From: Cyprinodon diabolis
Lineage: Eukaryota > Chordata > Actinopteri > Cyprinodontiformes > Cyprinodontidae
Length of the DNA: 64,000 nucleotides
Direction: 5' to 3'
NCBI GenBank assembly: GCA_030533445.1
Contig: CM060078.1
Location: 24,925,091 to 24,989,090, forward strand
Positions 1-13,873 of the stretch are shown here, one piece after another (the first letter of the stretch is position 1; each line of letters begins with the position of its first letter). The position numbers were made by a program, and so were the translations under genes. The notes beneath the pieces were generated by a model. It searched no databases and had not been told where the DNA came from. It was given only the letters and a program-made list of their open reading frames with translations.

Positions 1-23
1 GGAGAACCATAACAAGTACATGT

Positions 24-759
24 CAGTGGTTCCCAACCATTTTCTTATGGACCCTCATTATGTTAAGAAAAAAGTTTTCACTTCCCCTATTTATTTACTC
101 ATTTAGTTACTCATTCCTGGTGTATTTATTTTTTATGCTTTTATTATTATAATTTTCCATTAACTGTAGGTGTATTGATGCAATAACATCTGTCAATTTG
201 ACAAAACAAAATACAAAAAAACAACAACAAACAAAAAGTCAGTTTTACTGCAAAATAAACAATATGTACATCTTTTAAAATGGTGTTAAAATTTTAAATC
301 TTACTTAAAAAATTGTATGCTTTAAGTTCTATTAATATCAGGGGTTCTTTTTTTCATTTATGTACTGTAAATCCAATGTTGAAATATAAAATCATGAAAA
401 GCAAAGATAAAGAGAAAAAACTTCCTTAAATACAACAATTTTTTTCATGAATATCTCTCAATTTACCTTTCCAACTGCTGAAAAAAAGAAAAACAGCAAT
501 ACATTACATATTGCCATAGAGTAAACAACTAAACCAACTCCTTTAAATAACAAAACTGCCACATTTAAGTGTAATTGTTTTAATATTTTATTTTTGCTAT
601 GCAAAGGAATTCATCACTCATCAAATTTGTTTAAATTAATTAATTGATTATATGAATTAATGAATTAAATTCATTAAAAATAGTTTCTGCCATGCCACTT
701 CTGCAATAATATGGAACCCCACCCCCTGGTGGGAATGCGCCCCAACTTTGGAACCACTG
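24..759. mobile_element. hAT-like non-autonomous DNA transposon
   Basis: The left end CAGTGGTTCCCAA and the right end TTGGAACCACTG form an imperfect terminal inverted repeat of the hAT CAGTGGTTC type. The interior is AT-rich and has no transposase. The eight bases on each side share only the last four (ATGT), so the target duplication has decayed or the limits are slightly off. Confidence 0.6.
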
Positions 760-3700
760 CAGAATGTTAGAGTTTGCAGACATAGATCTAAAATCTAACA
801 GATTTTTAATTAGCTTAGAATCTGGACCATAGCTGGCCTGGGACTGACCTTGCTTGGCATCAATGTTTAGTTTCATGGCTAATTTGGTGGAACGCTGTTA
901 GACAAATGGTATCACCTTTGAATTTCAAATACTTTGGTACACATAAAGATCTAGCTGATCCATTACCAAAGTTCCGTGCCTTTGAAATTATCATTGAAAT
1001 CTTTGCCTTCCCACCACCGTGACTTACAGCTGATGAGAGGTGTCTGAGTTTATATGTTTGGTTCGGCTTTCTCCTAATCTGGTTTTACGTTTCATACTCA
1101 AACAGCTCGGCGCTCATCTGTTCTCAGCTGGTGTCATTTGTTTAAAGTCTTGTGTTTTTTAGAGAGAACCACATTTCTCCTGGTAACCTTTCAGAGTAAA
1201 CAATTCTTTTCAATTCTTCACAGCCTTCTTGAATGCACTAAATTAGATTTGTCTCTCTCTGCTTTTGTGTCCATGTTTCTCTGCTCCTGAATAGATTTTT
1301 AAACACTGAATAATCAATTTGTTGAAGAGTGAAAGGCTTCTGTCTGGAAATTACCTTACAATTTTGCTATACTGATGTCCAGCAACAATTGGTTCTCTGA
1401 ATCAGAGTTTGAGCAAACTGTGTTTTTATGAAAGTAGATATAGTTACTTTCTTGGTTGGAAATTGTTAGAATAAATGTTGAAAGAAGCATAATAAATATA
1501 TTGGTATAATAAATGTTGTTTTGGTCACTACGCACTCAATGTATCTTAGGACATCTGAAGATGTTAGAGTAGGCTGTGTAACACCGATAAAAGAATACAA
1601 CCTGCAGTATACACTATTTCCCTTTTCTTACTTCATATTGCTTGGCCTGGGCACGTCAAGTGTTCAAAAAATGTAGATAAAATTACTATAGCCATTCAGC
1701 AGTCTAAGTCAGTTTCAGAACATCAATCTTTTGTAAGCCTATTGGTTACAGAGGCATGCCTGGATATAATTTCTTGTTGACAGTCTCCATCATCAAACAG
1801 GATAACAGTGATCATTACCTTAATACCATAGAATGCATTGCAAACCGGACAGTCCTTACTTTACTGAACCATAAAATTACAGTGTGTAGTTTGTGTCAAT
1901 GGATATTTTAGCTGAGCTTTAGAATCTCTGTAATTAAAGACAAATCTTACTGAGAATGTCTTCATGTCTGGTTGGTGCACTGCAGGAGGACAGATCAGTT
2001 ACAGCTCTGGGATTGATTATGCGTAATGGTCACTGTTCAATAGCAATGTTCACAATAATGAGGTTTGCTTTGAAAGACACACATGTCAATATTTCTGTGC
2101 CTCAGTGCGTTAGTGTGTCGTCCAGAGCTAAAATGTAAAAAAAAAAAACAGAAGAGCACTAATTCTCTTTCTTTTTTAAAGTTAGTGTCCTGATTTTTAT
2201 GAACTTACATATTTTTCTGCTTGTGTATCTGCATATGTGTTTTTTTTTTGACTGACCATACCAAGGAGCCCAAATCTTCTACATCTCTCATGACTTGCAT
2301 ACCCTTATTATAAATCCCACGCTTGTGACACAGGCTGTGAATTCAGTTCACACTGATTTTCCATTGGTTGCTGCCCAAGCATCTCCTCCACGGGGCATTT
2401 CACTCCGCTCTCTGGAACTAGAAGAGACAAGCCTACATGTTCCGACTGTGGGGCTGAGGCTTCCAGCTTAGACAGAATTATACAACTATCACTCTGGCTT
2501 TTTTTTCTCTTTCCTCATCCACCCCCCTCTATCTGTTTAAATTATAATGAAATTCATTATACTCAGGGTTCACGTTAAAATGTCTGTCTTGCTTGAACCC
2601 GTAGTTTCACACTTTTAGATATATATGCGAGTGCCTGGATTTATGCAGCCATGCCAGGTCACAACCAATGCATGGAGGAGGCAAAGCTGATAGAACATTT
2701 CCTCTTGTGAAGTACATCGCAGCAGCATGCCCACGGCAGATGGTGTGCCATTCAGCCTCTGTCAACACAGGAGCGAAAACAGAGAGAGGCACAAGAGGAC
2801 ATTGGAGATAGCGGTAGATGAAACACAAGTGGATGAGAGAGGAGGTAATCAGGTGAGAAGAGGACCGAGTGTCAAAGATATTGAGTCAGAGCGCCACCAT
2901 GTGAGGCATGTGGCTTGCCTCTAGGCATGGCATAAGCAGGGGAGAAGGAGACATGTCACTGATTTTCCACACAGTCAACAAAACCATGCACAACCTCCCT
3001 CAGTAATTTCTTCAAAATACACACATGCACACACACTGAAAATGAAATCCCTGCAGAGCTCTACCTGGCAACTGCATGCTAGGAGGGTTATTTTGTACCT
3101 CTGTCTCCCACGGAACAGCACCAATGCCTGACTGGACGCTCCTGACAACCCTGTGTCCATGTATACCAGGATCAACATTTTCAATAAGAAATGCTTAAAA
3201 AAGTAACCTCATATGCCCCATATTCATGCTTTTCTGCAAAGCAGGAATTATTCAGTGTAATATTTTCATGAGACCTGGAGATTAATCAGCATAAATGGAA
3301 CCATTAACCTTCCTGTACAAAGCTAACCACTTTTTGTGATTAAAAAGGATTACAGTGCGCAAACTTGTAGGGCAATACAAATAAGAACAATGAGGTTTGA
3401 ATCACATACGCAAAAAGAGATGTAGGAATGAAAAGCTTTTTAACCAGATTTCGTGCAGTAAAGCGAAAATAACAACCTTAATGAGACAACATAAGGTGCA
3501 GCATTATGTGGAGCTTTTCTAGGTCTGTACCATGCATATAGAGCTCATAGCAGGTGAAAACTGTGGGTAGATAGGGAAATAAAACAAATCCAAGATTTCA
3601 TTGGATCACATAAGGGGATTATGAAAACCTTTTTTTTTAAGTAAAATTTAATCTTAGTATTTGAAAAAAAAAAAAAACGTTGCAAATATTTGAAGCACAA

Positions 3701-6289
3701 AGGCTTTGGCTTCAGCTTCAGACAAAGCAAAATAGAAGAAATCCCCTAAAAACGGCTGAGTAGATAGCCCAGTTCTGCAAACAGACAGCTCCAGGTCTGG
3801 GTCAAAATGAGAAGCAGGTTCATTAAAAGGATTTAACCCAAAATGCTTGAGTCTTATTTAAAACATAGTCTTGCATAGGCTACCAAGATGCGGTTAAAAA
3901 AATGACCAGTATACCAGAAAACAAATAGTAATTCAGGTAGAATAAAAGATGTTATTTTATTTTATATATGCAGAACAAAGAGGAACACACATAATTATGT
4001 CGAAGAACAGATTTTGAAACCAGGAATGCAAAGTCAATAATCAGTATTTGACACAGTATATTATTCAGATCCTTTCTCTTGTTTGTTGATCTGTTCGATA
4101 TCAGAGCTCAAACAATAATGGTGAAACCCAATGGCAAAAAAAGTAAAGGAATTTTACTTTTAGGCTGATTTGATTGTCTTTATTAGTATTGAATCAAATT
4201 ATGTAGATGTCACATACTTTTGGACGCTAAAAAAAATCTTAAAAATAGTACAACATTCAAACAAAACCTATACAAAGTTGTAAGCGGCTGATAAAAGGCT
4301 GGATATGGGCTCTAAAGGAGGTTTTTTTTTTACTCAGCTTAAGATGAATAACATGACTAATCAACTGCTGTGCTCTGACACATTTATTGACACCCCTAGA
4401 CAAATGAAAGCACTGGTCCAGAGCTTATATCTCAACTCATCCCGCGTTTAAAGTGTGAATCGTGATCAGAGCCAGCAGTAGCCTCTGCTAACAGCTTTGC
4501 AGCTAAAAGGCCATTTGAATTCTAATGGGCTTGTTAAATTGTTTATATATATGTGGTCTGTATGAAAAGATAATGCCCTTCCTTGTTTTCTATATAACCC
4601 AAAAAACTGTCTCCCTTTTTACTAGATGTCCAGTTAAAGCTTATCCTCTATCCCAGGATCATAACCTCAATTTTTTGTTAATATTAAGGTTTTTCATGAG
4701 GAGAAATTTAGACATGCTTTGTGTTACAGTGTAAATCCACGCAGTTGCTAATAAATTGTAGGAATTATGCAGCAATTGAGATTGAATAAAACTTTTCTAC
4801 CCTTGAAACCCTGAGAACCTCAAGAAAAAACTAAGAATGCTACATTTTGCATGAAATAATGTCAAATGTTTTCATTTGTTTCAAAAGGAGCATTATATTT
4901 TGTTTAGAAAACATTGGAAAATCACACATCACGATAGGCCTGAGGAAACACAACTGTGTATTGGGAAATGGATGAGCTTGTTTGCTATGGAGGGACTTGA
5001 CTAGTCCATATACAGTTCTGATCCCAGGTCCTTTGCATGTATTAGAGCAGGGTGGGAGAACCAGATCTTCTTGTCCCAGATCAGCTTCTTATCTTGATAA
5101 TGCCTTCCTGGGAAAATTATGTAAAATATCCTTTCACTTCCCTGGCTTCATTTGATCAGTTTAAAGTCTTTATTCGATGTCCTCCTTAGTATTGAGCTGT
5201 TAGAGGCTGTGATCATCTTTCCCCACTTTGAACTCCATTTTTTGTGTTGCCACATCACGTTTTTCCAACATTAATCCCTGTGTGGGTGGCTGCACTGGCT
5301 GAAGGCGCCTATCATGTGGCTGTGACGTCCCCGGTTTGATGCCAGAACAGAAGAGGCCTTGTGTCACATGTGATTTGTCTCTCTGTTTCCCTCTTTGACA
5401 TGAAAGGTGTCCAAGATACAAAAGTGTTGGATCTGAGTTCATCATATTTTGTTTGAATATATGCGTTTGTCAGAGAGCACATATTGAAGAACTTAGTTTG
5501 TCTAGGTGACTTATACCCTTAAAATAAAATAAAATGTTAATGTTATGACAGTGCTAAATTAAAACCTAATCAGAAGGAGAATAAATGTTTTTTGTTCAAG
5601 TTTTATTTTCCTAATTAAGTTCCCTCCCTCCTTTTCCTTATCGCTCATCTCTTTAACATCCTAGGTAAATGTTCTCATTTAGATTTTAATTAGACTAATG
5701 AAATGTCTTCAACTAATACATAACTCAGAGTAAAGTCGGCAACATGGGGGCTGCAATGCCACCTAATGGGTGACAACAAACGATGTGTGTATATCTGTAC
5801 TGGTGTGTGTATGTTTATTTATTTATTTTTTTTGTAATAGCAGTGTGCCGGGCTTATTAGCATTTTAGCAGCAAGGCTGACAGAGAGGCAGACTCCCAAG
5901 ATTTGCTAATGACAGAGATGAGACACTTTACAGAGAGGGTGATGGTGACGGCTTCCTCCCTTCACAAATACAAGCTTATGCAACACGTGAGAGCACTGTG
6001 TTACTACCTCTACCCTGCAGTCATATATGATGAACAAAAAGAGTTAAAAGCATAGAAAGAAAATCTCATCTTACGCTCGCTCCCTTTTCAGCGGCTTTAA
6101 GGAAAACTGAGTGATGCAACAGCAGAGAGGGGAGGAGTGCTAAAGTGAGGCATAGCAGCAGATCAGAGAGATCAGAAAATATTTTTAGTGCTACTTCTGA
6201 CAAAGGACGTGTAGTTGCAGCAGATAACATTTACATTAAGATAACACATATTTTACAGACTAAATGCTGAAGAAAGTTGAGTCCATTAT
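760..6289. other. no gene recognised
   Basis: This is AT-rich non-coding DNA with short homopolymer runs, for example A near 2138-2149 and 3664-3677, and T near 4321-4330. Reading frames here are under 85 codons and carry no recognisable domain. Confidence 0.6.
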
Positions 6290-6650
6290 TGAATACATGT
6301 TGATAATCAGATTACGGGTATAAAAATATTAGTCAACCAATTTAGTTATTGATTAATCGTTAACCAGTGTAAAGAGACTCCAAAACATACCTTTAGAAGA
6401 CAGAGGAGCCCACTTAGCGCAGTAATTATACCAACATTGTAAAGAAATATATAAACACTAAATAAACATTTAAGACAAAAAAAAAACTTTTTTGTGAGTC
6501 AATATCCTTTATCCAGAATTCCTCTAGTGGAAAAGTTTGTTTCAACTGGTTAAAATTCTGTGAAAAAGTATATATGATTAAACATTTGCTGTCCGATTAT
6601 TATTTCAAAAATAATTGAATGATTAATTAAGTAATTGGTAGTTGCAGCCC
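6290..6650. mobile_element. miniature hAT element, diverged copy of the element at 61617
   Basis: The right end (TAATTGGTAGTTGCAGCCC) and an internal block (AAAACATACCTTTAGAAGAC, then CCCACTTAGCGCAGTA) match the element at 61617-61955 in order and orientation. The left terminus has decayed and its position is approximate. Confidence 0.65.
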
Positions 6651-6978
6651 ATGGCAGAGATGATGCGACAGTGAAAAATGTTTACGAAAAATGTAAGAAA
6701 ACAAACTGGTTGGTTCTTTTAATACTTGACAATCCTAACTCAGCTGGGTGGTTTTGTTCAGCTAGAATGCCATGCTGTAAGAAAACCCCATAGCTGAACC
6801 AATATATGGTAGAGACTATATTTCTGAGTGTCAATGGAGAGAGGGATATTGGGACATCTTAGTCCCAACATCTGGTCTTGGAAAAGACACTTTTCCAAGA
6901 GAGTGGATGTTTGTGCTAAGCATTGGAGAGTGGACAGGGATACATTGAACGGATGTAGGAGGTGCTGAGGAGTTGTTA

Positions 6979-7650
6979 AGCCGGCCATACACTGTACTTT
7001 TTTGCCCTTTTTGGGCCGACTTTCCAGTCATGCAAGAATTTTTTGATCGGGCCGACTTTCAGCCTGATTGTGCGTCGTGTGGTGTACAGGGGGTAACAGG
7101 GAGTGCTTAGCCTCTCACGACCACCTCCTGATCAATAATCATAAGGTTCGAGAGAAAATCAAACATGTTTGAAATCCATTCGGCCGTCCTGGGCAAATCG
7201 CTCAGTGCGCAAATAAGGATTCTTCTTCTTCCTCTCAGTAAAAACGCTGAAGCATGGCAGGGGGTGGGAGTGAAATTGAGTTCTTTCTGTAAAATTGACG
7301 GATCGTAGTAACTACATTTGGTCAGCCATGTCTTTGTACAAATACGTCGTCACCTTTTTTTTTTAAGGCTTTGAGCACAAAATTGCACAACTTGCCAAGG
7401 CAGCGCAGTTCACTCTAGTGAGCTTCATATTCCTCTTTGGCTTCCAGATAGACCAATCCAAGTAGCACCATCTCTCTGTGGAGCAGAATCCCACGTGGTT
7501 TTTAGACGTACAGTGTAAGCAGGTAGACCGCATCAGATTGTCGGGTCACATAGTGTAAGAACATGCATCGTGAGCTGTGAACCCACACTGTAGGTCGAAG
7601 CCCTAGTTGCGTGCAATGATCGAAAAAAATCACACAGTGTATGCCCGGCT
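6979..7650. mobile_element. PIF/Harbinger-type non-autonomous transposon
   Basis: The terminal inverted repeats AGCCGGCCATACACTGT and, inverted, AGCCGGGCATACACTGT differ at one base. They are flanked by TTA on both sides (6976-6978 and 7651-7653), the 3-bp target duplication expected of PIF/Harbinger elements. The 672-bp body carries no transposase or Myb-like reading frame. Confidence 0.85.
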
Positions 7651-7653
7651 TTA

Positions 7654-10289
7654 AGAAGTCAGGTTTCCTCTGAGGAAATAAAAACAGTTAACAATCCTTA
7701 AACATGGAATGAACAACAAGAATTAGCTCTAGAAGGCTCTGCAGCACCCCATAAAAATGGCACCCAGACATTAAATGACATTGATCAGCTTTATAGACAG
7801 CAGGTCCGCCAGGTGCCGCCTGCTCACCTTTGCTCTCCAAAGGTAGACTTGAGCTCATGCAAAAAAAAAAGAGATTGAATTCTCTGTTGTCATTGTCCTT
7901 AAATGCATTCTTGATTTGACATGCCTCATAAGTCATGAACTGAAAACAGCCACTCTACTCTGAATCAGCCTGAGGCTTTTGAGACACAGAAAAAAAGAGA
8001 TTTTTTTTTCTTTAACAGCTCCTCTTTCAATCTTCACAAACTTCTCTCAGAACTTTTCTTTTGAAAGGAAAGTCCAAAAGAACATTTGTTGTGTATTGAC
8101 AGCTTTGATTCAGGGAGCTCATTGTTATGTTCTTGGTAATTGCTCTATATCTTTTGGAATTGCTCTTTGACAGCCCGCTAATCTTCTGTATTGAGCAAAA
8201 ATACTATAAACTCTAATCTAACACAGTAAACATCACCAGAAGTAGCAGCAAAGCGAAAGGCAAAATGGAAGCATGCAGGTCCACATGAAAACATGAAAAC
8301 AAAAGATAAAAAAATAAGAATAAAAGACTGTAAAATAAGAAGTAAAATCTATTGTTATTAAAAGTAACATATTCAAAAAAAAAAAACGTAAATGTTTTGA
8401 AAGTACAAAAATGTAAACCAAATAACATGATTATCAATATGGAATTGATGCTCAGAATAGAAGTATTTTTTTTGCGTGAAAATAACTGACACTTTGCTAT
8501 AATTCTATACCACTGTACAGACACAGTTGAGGTGTGAAAAACTATTCAGAACCAAGTTTCACTTCCTGAGTGTTTGAATTGTCTTCTAAAGGACGCTTTA
8601 ACCACTGGCTCTTTGACAGTCTGTGGCAGCTCCTTTCTATTTCTGGAGAGAGGGCAATTACACTGACGGATGAATGAGGGAAAAAATGGATGGAAGGAGA
8701 GAAAGAAAGGACTGTTTGTTCTGCTTGGAAATGGAAGTTTGGGGTGGGAAGGATAGAAAAAAAAAGCACAGTTTGTGTGGCTGGCGGTGGATTTTATATT
8801 TGTGCTGACGAACCAGAAATGACTTTTGCTTGCAGACGCTACAGGAATAGATTCATCCAGAGTGTAGGAATGAATATGCAGGGAGAAGGAAAATGTCAAT
8901 CTATTTGCAGTTCTGTCCATTTCATGAGTGAGTGGAAGGCTTAAATCAGAGTTGCATTTGTCCTGATCTGCAATGCAGTTAATTTATAAAACGGCCTTCA
9001 AAGAAATATTTTTTAAAATAACAGATTTGTGAGATTCAATTGAACCCTTGCCTTGACCCCCCTCCACTTCGCATAGACAAACACAAGTCTGGGTGAGGAG
9101 GTTGGCTGTTTATTATCTTCTGTTTGTCCCTGAGCTCCACCTCATCTGCACAGTTATGAACAGTGGATATGGTTGTCAAGGGAAACAGACTTGTAGGATG
9201 TGAAAGAAAAAGAGAGTGACGACTGTGACGCTGGGCTGTAAAGGAAGCATTAAAACAGCAGAACTAAAGCTCAATTAAATCTGAGCTAAACGATCCAATT
9301 ATTGCTGACTTAAATTCCAACATTAAGTTGGGAATCAGTAAACTATGTAAAGGTTTTCTAATATGCTAATGCAAATTGTGTTGTTAACATCACAGAGAGT
9401 GAGGTGTATAAGATCTCTGCTGCAGGAACAGGTGCTGAAAATTGTCAGATTTTCCACACACCTCTAAAGCTGTCTAAATGCCTCCTAAAGCATCACAGCC
9501 TTCTGTTGCAAACTGTTCAAATATCTTTTAAGATTGTTGCAACTGCAATACGGTACGCCTTTCATAAAGTTCACTGCAGTGCAGATTCAAGTGCTGCTTA
9601 CTAAGACATGTCAAATCTATCATTTGCATATGTTTCTTTTACTGGCTACTTAGATTGTTTCAGGATTATATGTTGAACTTCTATCCAATAAAATGCAAAT
9701 GTTATCTTTGAAGTAAGCAGTTTTAAAGTTATAAGGCAACAAGATTTGCAGCTTCTTTAATACCTCTGTGCAGCAGTTGAGACAGCAGTTTGTGTAGTTC
9801 TTCCTGCTTCCTTCAAACGGAACAAAATACTGGGAAAAAGAAAAGCTTCTTATTTGTAACTTAGTTATAGAAGGCTCTAAGCACTGGATTTAAGGACTTG
9901 ACTTCTCGCTTTAACTGATGACTATTGAGAGCAATATAATAATAGACGTTTGTTTATCGATTCTTATTGTTTATTTCTGTGATGATAGTTTACTGTTGGA
10001 AAAGAAACAAAACAAAACAAACTAAAGCAATTAGATAAGGTTCTGATGGTAATCAAAAATATTTTACCATGTATTGAATATGTTGTTTTTGAACTGAGAC
10101 CGATTAAGAGTTTAATACAAGTAAAAAAAATATTTAAAGCAGGGTTTTCCAATGTCTGGGCTTTGAAATAAAACAATTTACTATTAATATTTACTCCCTA
10201 TTACTCACTGTAAAGAATGGTATGACGAAGGGATCGTTACAACGCAAATATATTTGACATTTTGTAATTCTAACTTTTCATTTCATTTT
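7654..10289. other. no gene recognised
   Basis: This is non-coding AT-rich sequence. The overlapping frames at 8213-8944 look like chance readings of low-complexity T/C- or A/G-rich DNA. Confidence 0.55.
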
Positions 10290-10294
10290 ACTTT

Positions 10295-10789
10295 TGTCAT
10301 GGTCTTGGTTCTGCTGTTCTTTACTTTGCTCCTTGTTTTCTAGATTTATTGGTTTAATTCTAGTTTTGTTGTATTTCTAGATTTATATTAGTTCTCATGT
10401 TTTTCTGTTGTCCTCTTTTGCCCTCTTGTGTGTGTATGTTCCTTTCCCCTTGGCTCCCTCGTTGTCTCCTCTCACACCTGTTCCTTGTCTGCTCGTTAGC
10501 CCTCCCTTTGTCTCTCTCTGCTATATATGCTCTCCCTCTGCTCTCACTCTTTGTTGGTTCCTTGTCTTTGCTGTCCTCCCATGCTGTTGTCCACGTTCCT
10601 CGTCTCTCCCTGGCTCCTCCAGTCTGGTTTACCCCAGATGTCTCCATTGTTCTGGTTTGCTTTTGATTATTAGTTGGATTTTTGCATTCCAGCCTTTGTT
10701 ACTGTTTTTTGCCCCATTAAACTCCCAAGAAATCTCCTCAGCCTCTCTGCCTCTGCATTTGGGTCCTCTACCACAACCAAACCCTGACA
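10295..10789 (+). mobile_element. solo LTR of an LTR retrotransposon
   Basis: The 495-bp unit starts TGTCATGG and ends CCTGACA (TG...CA, with inverted TGTCA/TGACA ends). It is flanked by a perfect 5-bp target duplication ACTTT (10290-10294 and 10790-10794). Inside are a TATA-like CTATATATGC near 10521 and an ATTAAA near 10716, in the order of an LTR promoter and poly(A) signal. No internal coding part or second LTR is present. The open frames here (10397-10911) are incidental. Confidence 0.82.
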
Positions 10790-10794
10790 ACTTT

Positions 10795-11599
10795 CTAAAA
10801 TGGACTGTAATTATTTACCAACAAAAGCAGACTTGGAGGTCAGCTTCTGTTATTTTTTTTTTTTTTTTTCAAACAAAAAGTGACTTTTTATTTATGCATG
10901 CACCAGACTAAAAACCTTTTCTAGACCAGATAACAGAAAAAGCTAACCCTCTGTCTATAAAGCAGTCCAAGCCTTGTTAAGTCAGGGCATACATGTTAAA
11001 ACCTTATGAATTTAACTTTTAACCATAATCAGACTCTTAATTGCTCCTACCTCGTCCCCAATAGTTTTAACTTGATTATTTGGGCATTAAGATTGAAAAC
11101 AATTATTAATACATTCTATTGGCAAAAATTATGAAATATATTATTGAAACACCCGATTTGCAGAAATGTATTGCTTAGCTCCAGGTTCCTGTCAGTTATT
11201 TATCTCAAGCAAAAGAAAATGAACTTAAAAAAGGTTAAACTGCCTTTATCCTTTAAAACCTTCATTACACATTGAATAGGTGTATAATTTTAAGATAGGC
11301 ATTCTTATACAATCCAAGACATTTGTAAGCTAACAACTGTCAAATAAGATGAATATTTACTTTAGCTGTAACAGAATTCCCTTTTTTTTTTTATTTGAGG
11401 AACCAGACATATTAAATATATCAGAAGTGAGTATGAGTTTATTTTCCGATGAAAAATACAAAATTCACTTGCTAATGATTGAGCTAAGGATTGGCAAATA
11501 TTGACATCTGCATAAAAGTAAACTTTCTTTTCCCTACATTTGAACATAAGTCCTTAATGTAAATTTAGATAACTTCTTCCTGCTTGTTAAACAGCTTCT
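10795..11599. other. no gene recognised
   Basis: This is AT-rich sequence with T-runs at 10853-10870 and 11382-11392. No gene or complete repeat was recognised. Confidence 0.5.
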
Positions 11600-11931
11600 A
11601 AAGGTTTGAGCTGATCCTGCAGAATTACATACCTATGTCAAACCTCCCCTTTATCAGTAATATTGTTGAAAAAGTTATGTTTAAATTAAATTCAGACTGT
11701 GGAAGAACCAGATTGATGGTATTATTGGACGTCACTGCAGTGTTTGACAATGGTGAACACTTGATTTTATTTGAGCATCTGAAAAAACTGGGTCAGCTTC
11801 TCTGGTGGCGCTCTTTATTTCAGAGACCAAAAAATTCACATACCATGTTACTAAAGGCCCCGTTCTGGGGCCCTTCCTATTCAATATTTACTAGGGCATT
11901 TACCAAAAAGTTCACTAGTCAACCTAACTAG
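11600..11931 (+). pseudogene. LINE reverse transcriptase remnant, internally deleted
   Basis: The frame from 11635 reads LPFISNIVEKVMF, then RLMVLLDVTAVFD. These are the N-terminal LPFISKxxEK block and the catalytic LLDLTAAFD block of a CR1/L2-like non-LTR reverse transcriptase. In another frame, PVLGPFLFNIY resembles the GSVLGPLLFNIY block. The residues normally between the blocks are missing, so the copy is deleted and frameshifted. Confidence 0.75.
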
Positions 11932-12090
11932 GATGAGTCCACTCACATCTGGACAAGATGAGAGGACAACTCGAAAGAGGACAAATCTCAGTGTGGAGAT
12001 TGAATTTTGTACATACAGTACATGATGCCATTTTGTCTTAACTTGTAACTGTCGTGGTTGTTTGGTGCACAGATGTCACAGTAGCACCAT

Positions 12091-12240
12091 CACTGAAAAA
12101 ATAACAATTTTTGGTATTTACTTAATCATATTCAGTTACTTTTACACAACTGTTTCATGTTAGCAGGGTAGGACATAGAACAATTGTAACTAGTAACCAA
12201 AAACAATTAAATTCCAAAAGTTGCATTATATTTTTCAGTG
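12091..12240. mobile_element. short inverted-repeat element (MITE-like)
   Basis: The 150-bp unit is bounded by CACTGAAAAA and its inverse TTTTTCAGTG. It is AT-rich and has no coding content. No target duplication is evident. Confidence 0.45.
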
Positions 12241-13746
12241 TCAAACCAATGGATACCTGAGGGCACAGTCCTGTGTAGTAAAGAAAACGCTTAAACATTT
12301 TATTAGATTTTACGCATAAATGTATAAAACTCAGCTATTTATCTTTGTTTTGTGCATATCTTGTCAGTCAAACATACTGCATGATGTATTAATTGTAGTA
12401 GGGTGCTCCAGTTGCAGACACAATGATTGACTGTGAAGAAGATGTGCCTTGAAAACTCTCAAAATAAAACCAAATGCATTTTGATCCAAACATTATGCTG
12501 TATTTTTGAAAGAAAAATAAAGACAGTTTACTCATGATATACACTAATTCATAAATAGACAGAAAATGTATAAACGGACCAATTATTTATGTGTTTGCAT
12601 AAACTGTTTAGATCCTGCTGGTGCTTCTTCATTCACAAAGTGCAGATGCATTGCTTGTTAAACTGCTATTCTCTTACTTGGCTGTTTTTTTCTCACACAT
12701 CATCTGAGGTGGCAAGATGGTGTGAGTCATTCTTTACCACAGAGAATATACAAATCAATTTCCAACCCTTTTTTATACGCTAACTCATCTTTTCCCCCAT
12801 GCACTTGCAAGACATAATAGGTATGATCAATTGTTTAGATTTCCTCTTCGAGGAAAAGTTTTCCGTCTTCCTACCCCCTATCAGAGATGTTAGCAGATTC
12901 ATTTGTTATGAGTTATTATGTTTGTACAGGTATATGTGTGCTTGTGCATACATATATTTACACAGTATTGTATAGTGTCAAAGATCTCTTTTGTTATAAA
13001 GAGTTTGCATAATGATTTAGGATGTCAGGAATAAATTAATAAAAAAAAATTGAAGTCTCTAATCTACCATTAATGTTTTATTGTGCATGCTTATTGTTTC
13101 ACGTGTGAATTTATGAAGATTCACTGATCACAGGTGATATTGACGACATTTGCCCTTAAGTTAAAATTTTGGAAAGACATCTCCCTGTATCTACGCTCTG
13201 TATGTGACTCAAAATTCAGTGGTGTTGGCAGGGACAGAGTGATGTGGTGAGAGAAGAACACTGTGTCTCTCTGTGGACTGCGTGACAAATAGCTGACAGG
13301 CACCGTGCCCCATCGCAGGTGATGGGTGGGAGGGGTGGCAGCCTTATGTCGTCCCTGGCTCTCTAATCATATTGATCTCCCTGCATCTTATTTAGCTGCT
13401 GCCAAAACTCACAGCTCCGTATTGACTCAAGCTTAATACTCCTCATTTCTATCCAGGCACACAACAAACTCAGAGTGAAATAAAAACAAAACGAGCTCCT
13501 GCTGGCAAGAGGAATCAACTCAAATACCTTCCTAAAACAAGAGTTTTATTTTCATCTGAGGTTCTCCACATATCTCAGCAAAATGGTTTTGGTGGAAAAA
13601 AAAATTTTTTTTTCTCTTAAAAGCTTTGGCGTTGCAGACTAATCCACAGCACAAAAACAAAACAGATTATTATCCCAAACTGCAGAATCATGACAAAAGC
13701 TAAATTAGATTAGATAGCCTTGAGTTCAAGTAAAGGTGAACATTTT
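12241..13746. other. no gene recognised
   Basis: This is non-coding AT-rich DNA. No domain, repeat end or splice-flanked exon was recognised. Confidence 0.5.
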
Positions 13747-13873
13747 TCAATCTGAAAAACTCACATGAAGAGAGAAGACAATTAGACAAACTTTATTAAT
13801 ACAATTACATTGTCTTTGGCGCTCAGACCTTGGCAGAAAGCATAGCGCTTAATTTTGATAGATATGCATGAAC
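13747..13873 (-). repeat. 127-bp inverted partner of the element at 45531-45657
   Basis: The reverse complement aligns without gaps over 127 bp to 45531-45657. I count 19 mismatches by hand, about 85% identity. Shared blocks include GTTCATGCATATC, AAATTAAGCGCTATG and AGGTCTGAGCGCCAAAGA, plus two TAATTG motifs. There is no poly(A), inverted terminus or target duplication. It may be a duplicated conserved non-coding element or an ancient exapted repeat. Confidence 0.85.

Noticed and set aside
8213..8944. Frames of 60-124 codons on both strands
   Set aside because: They are mutual shadows in low-complexity DNA with no domain or splice support.
10397..10911. Overlapping 89-167 codon frames as a protein gene
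   Set aside because: They lie within and run past a solo LTR, are strongly pyrimidine-biased, and include a poly-T-derived poly-Phe stretch.
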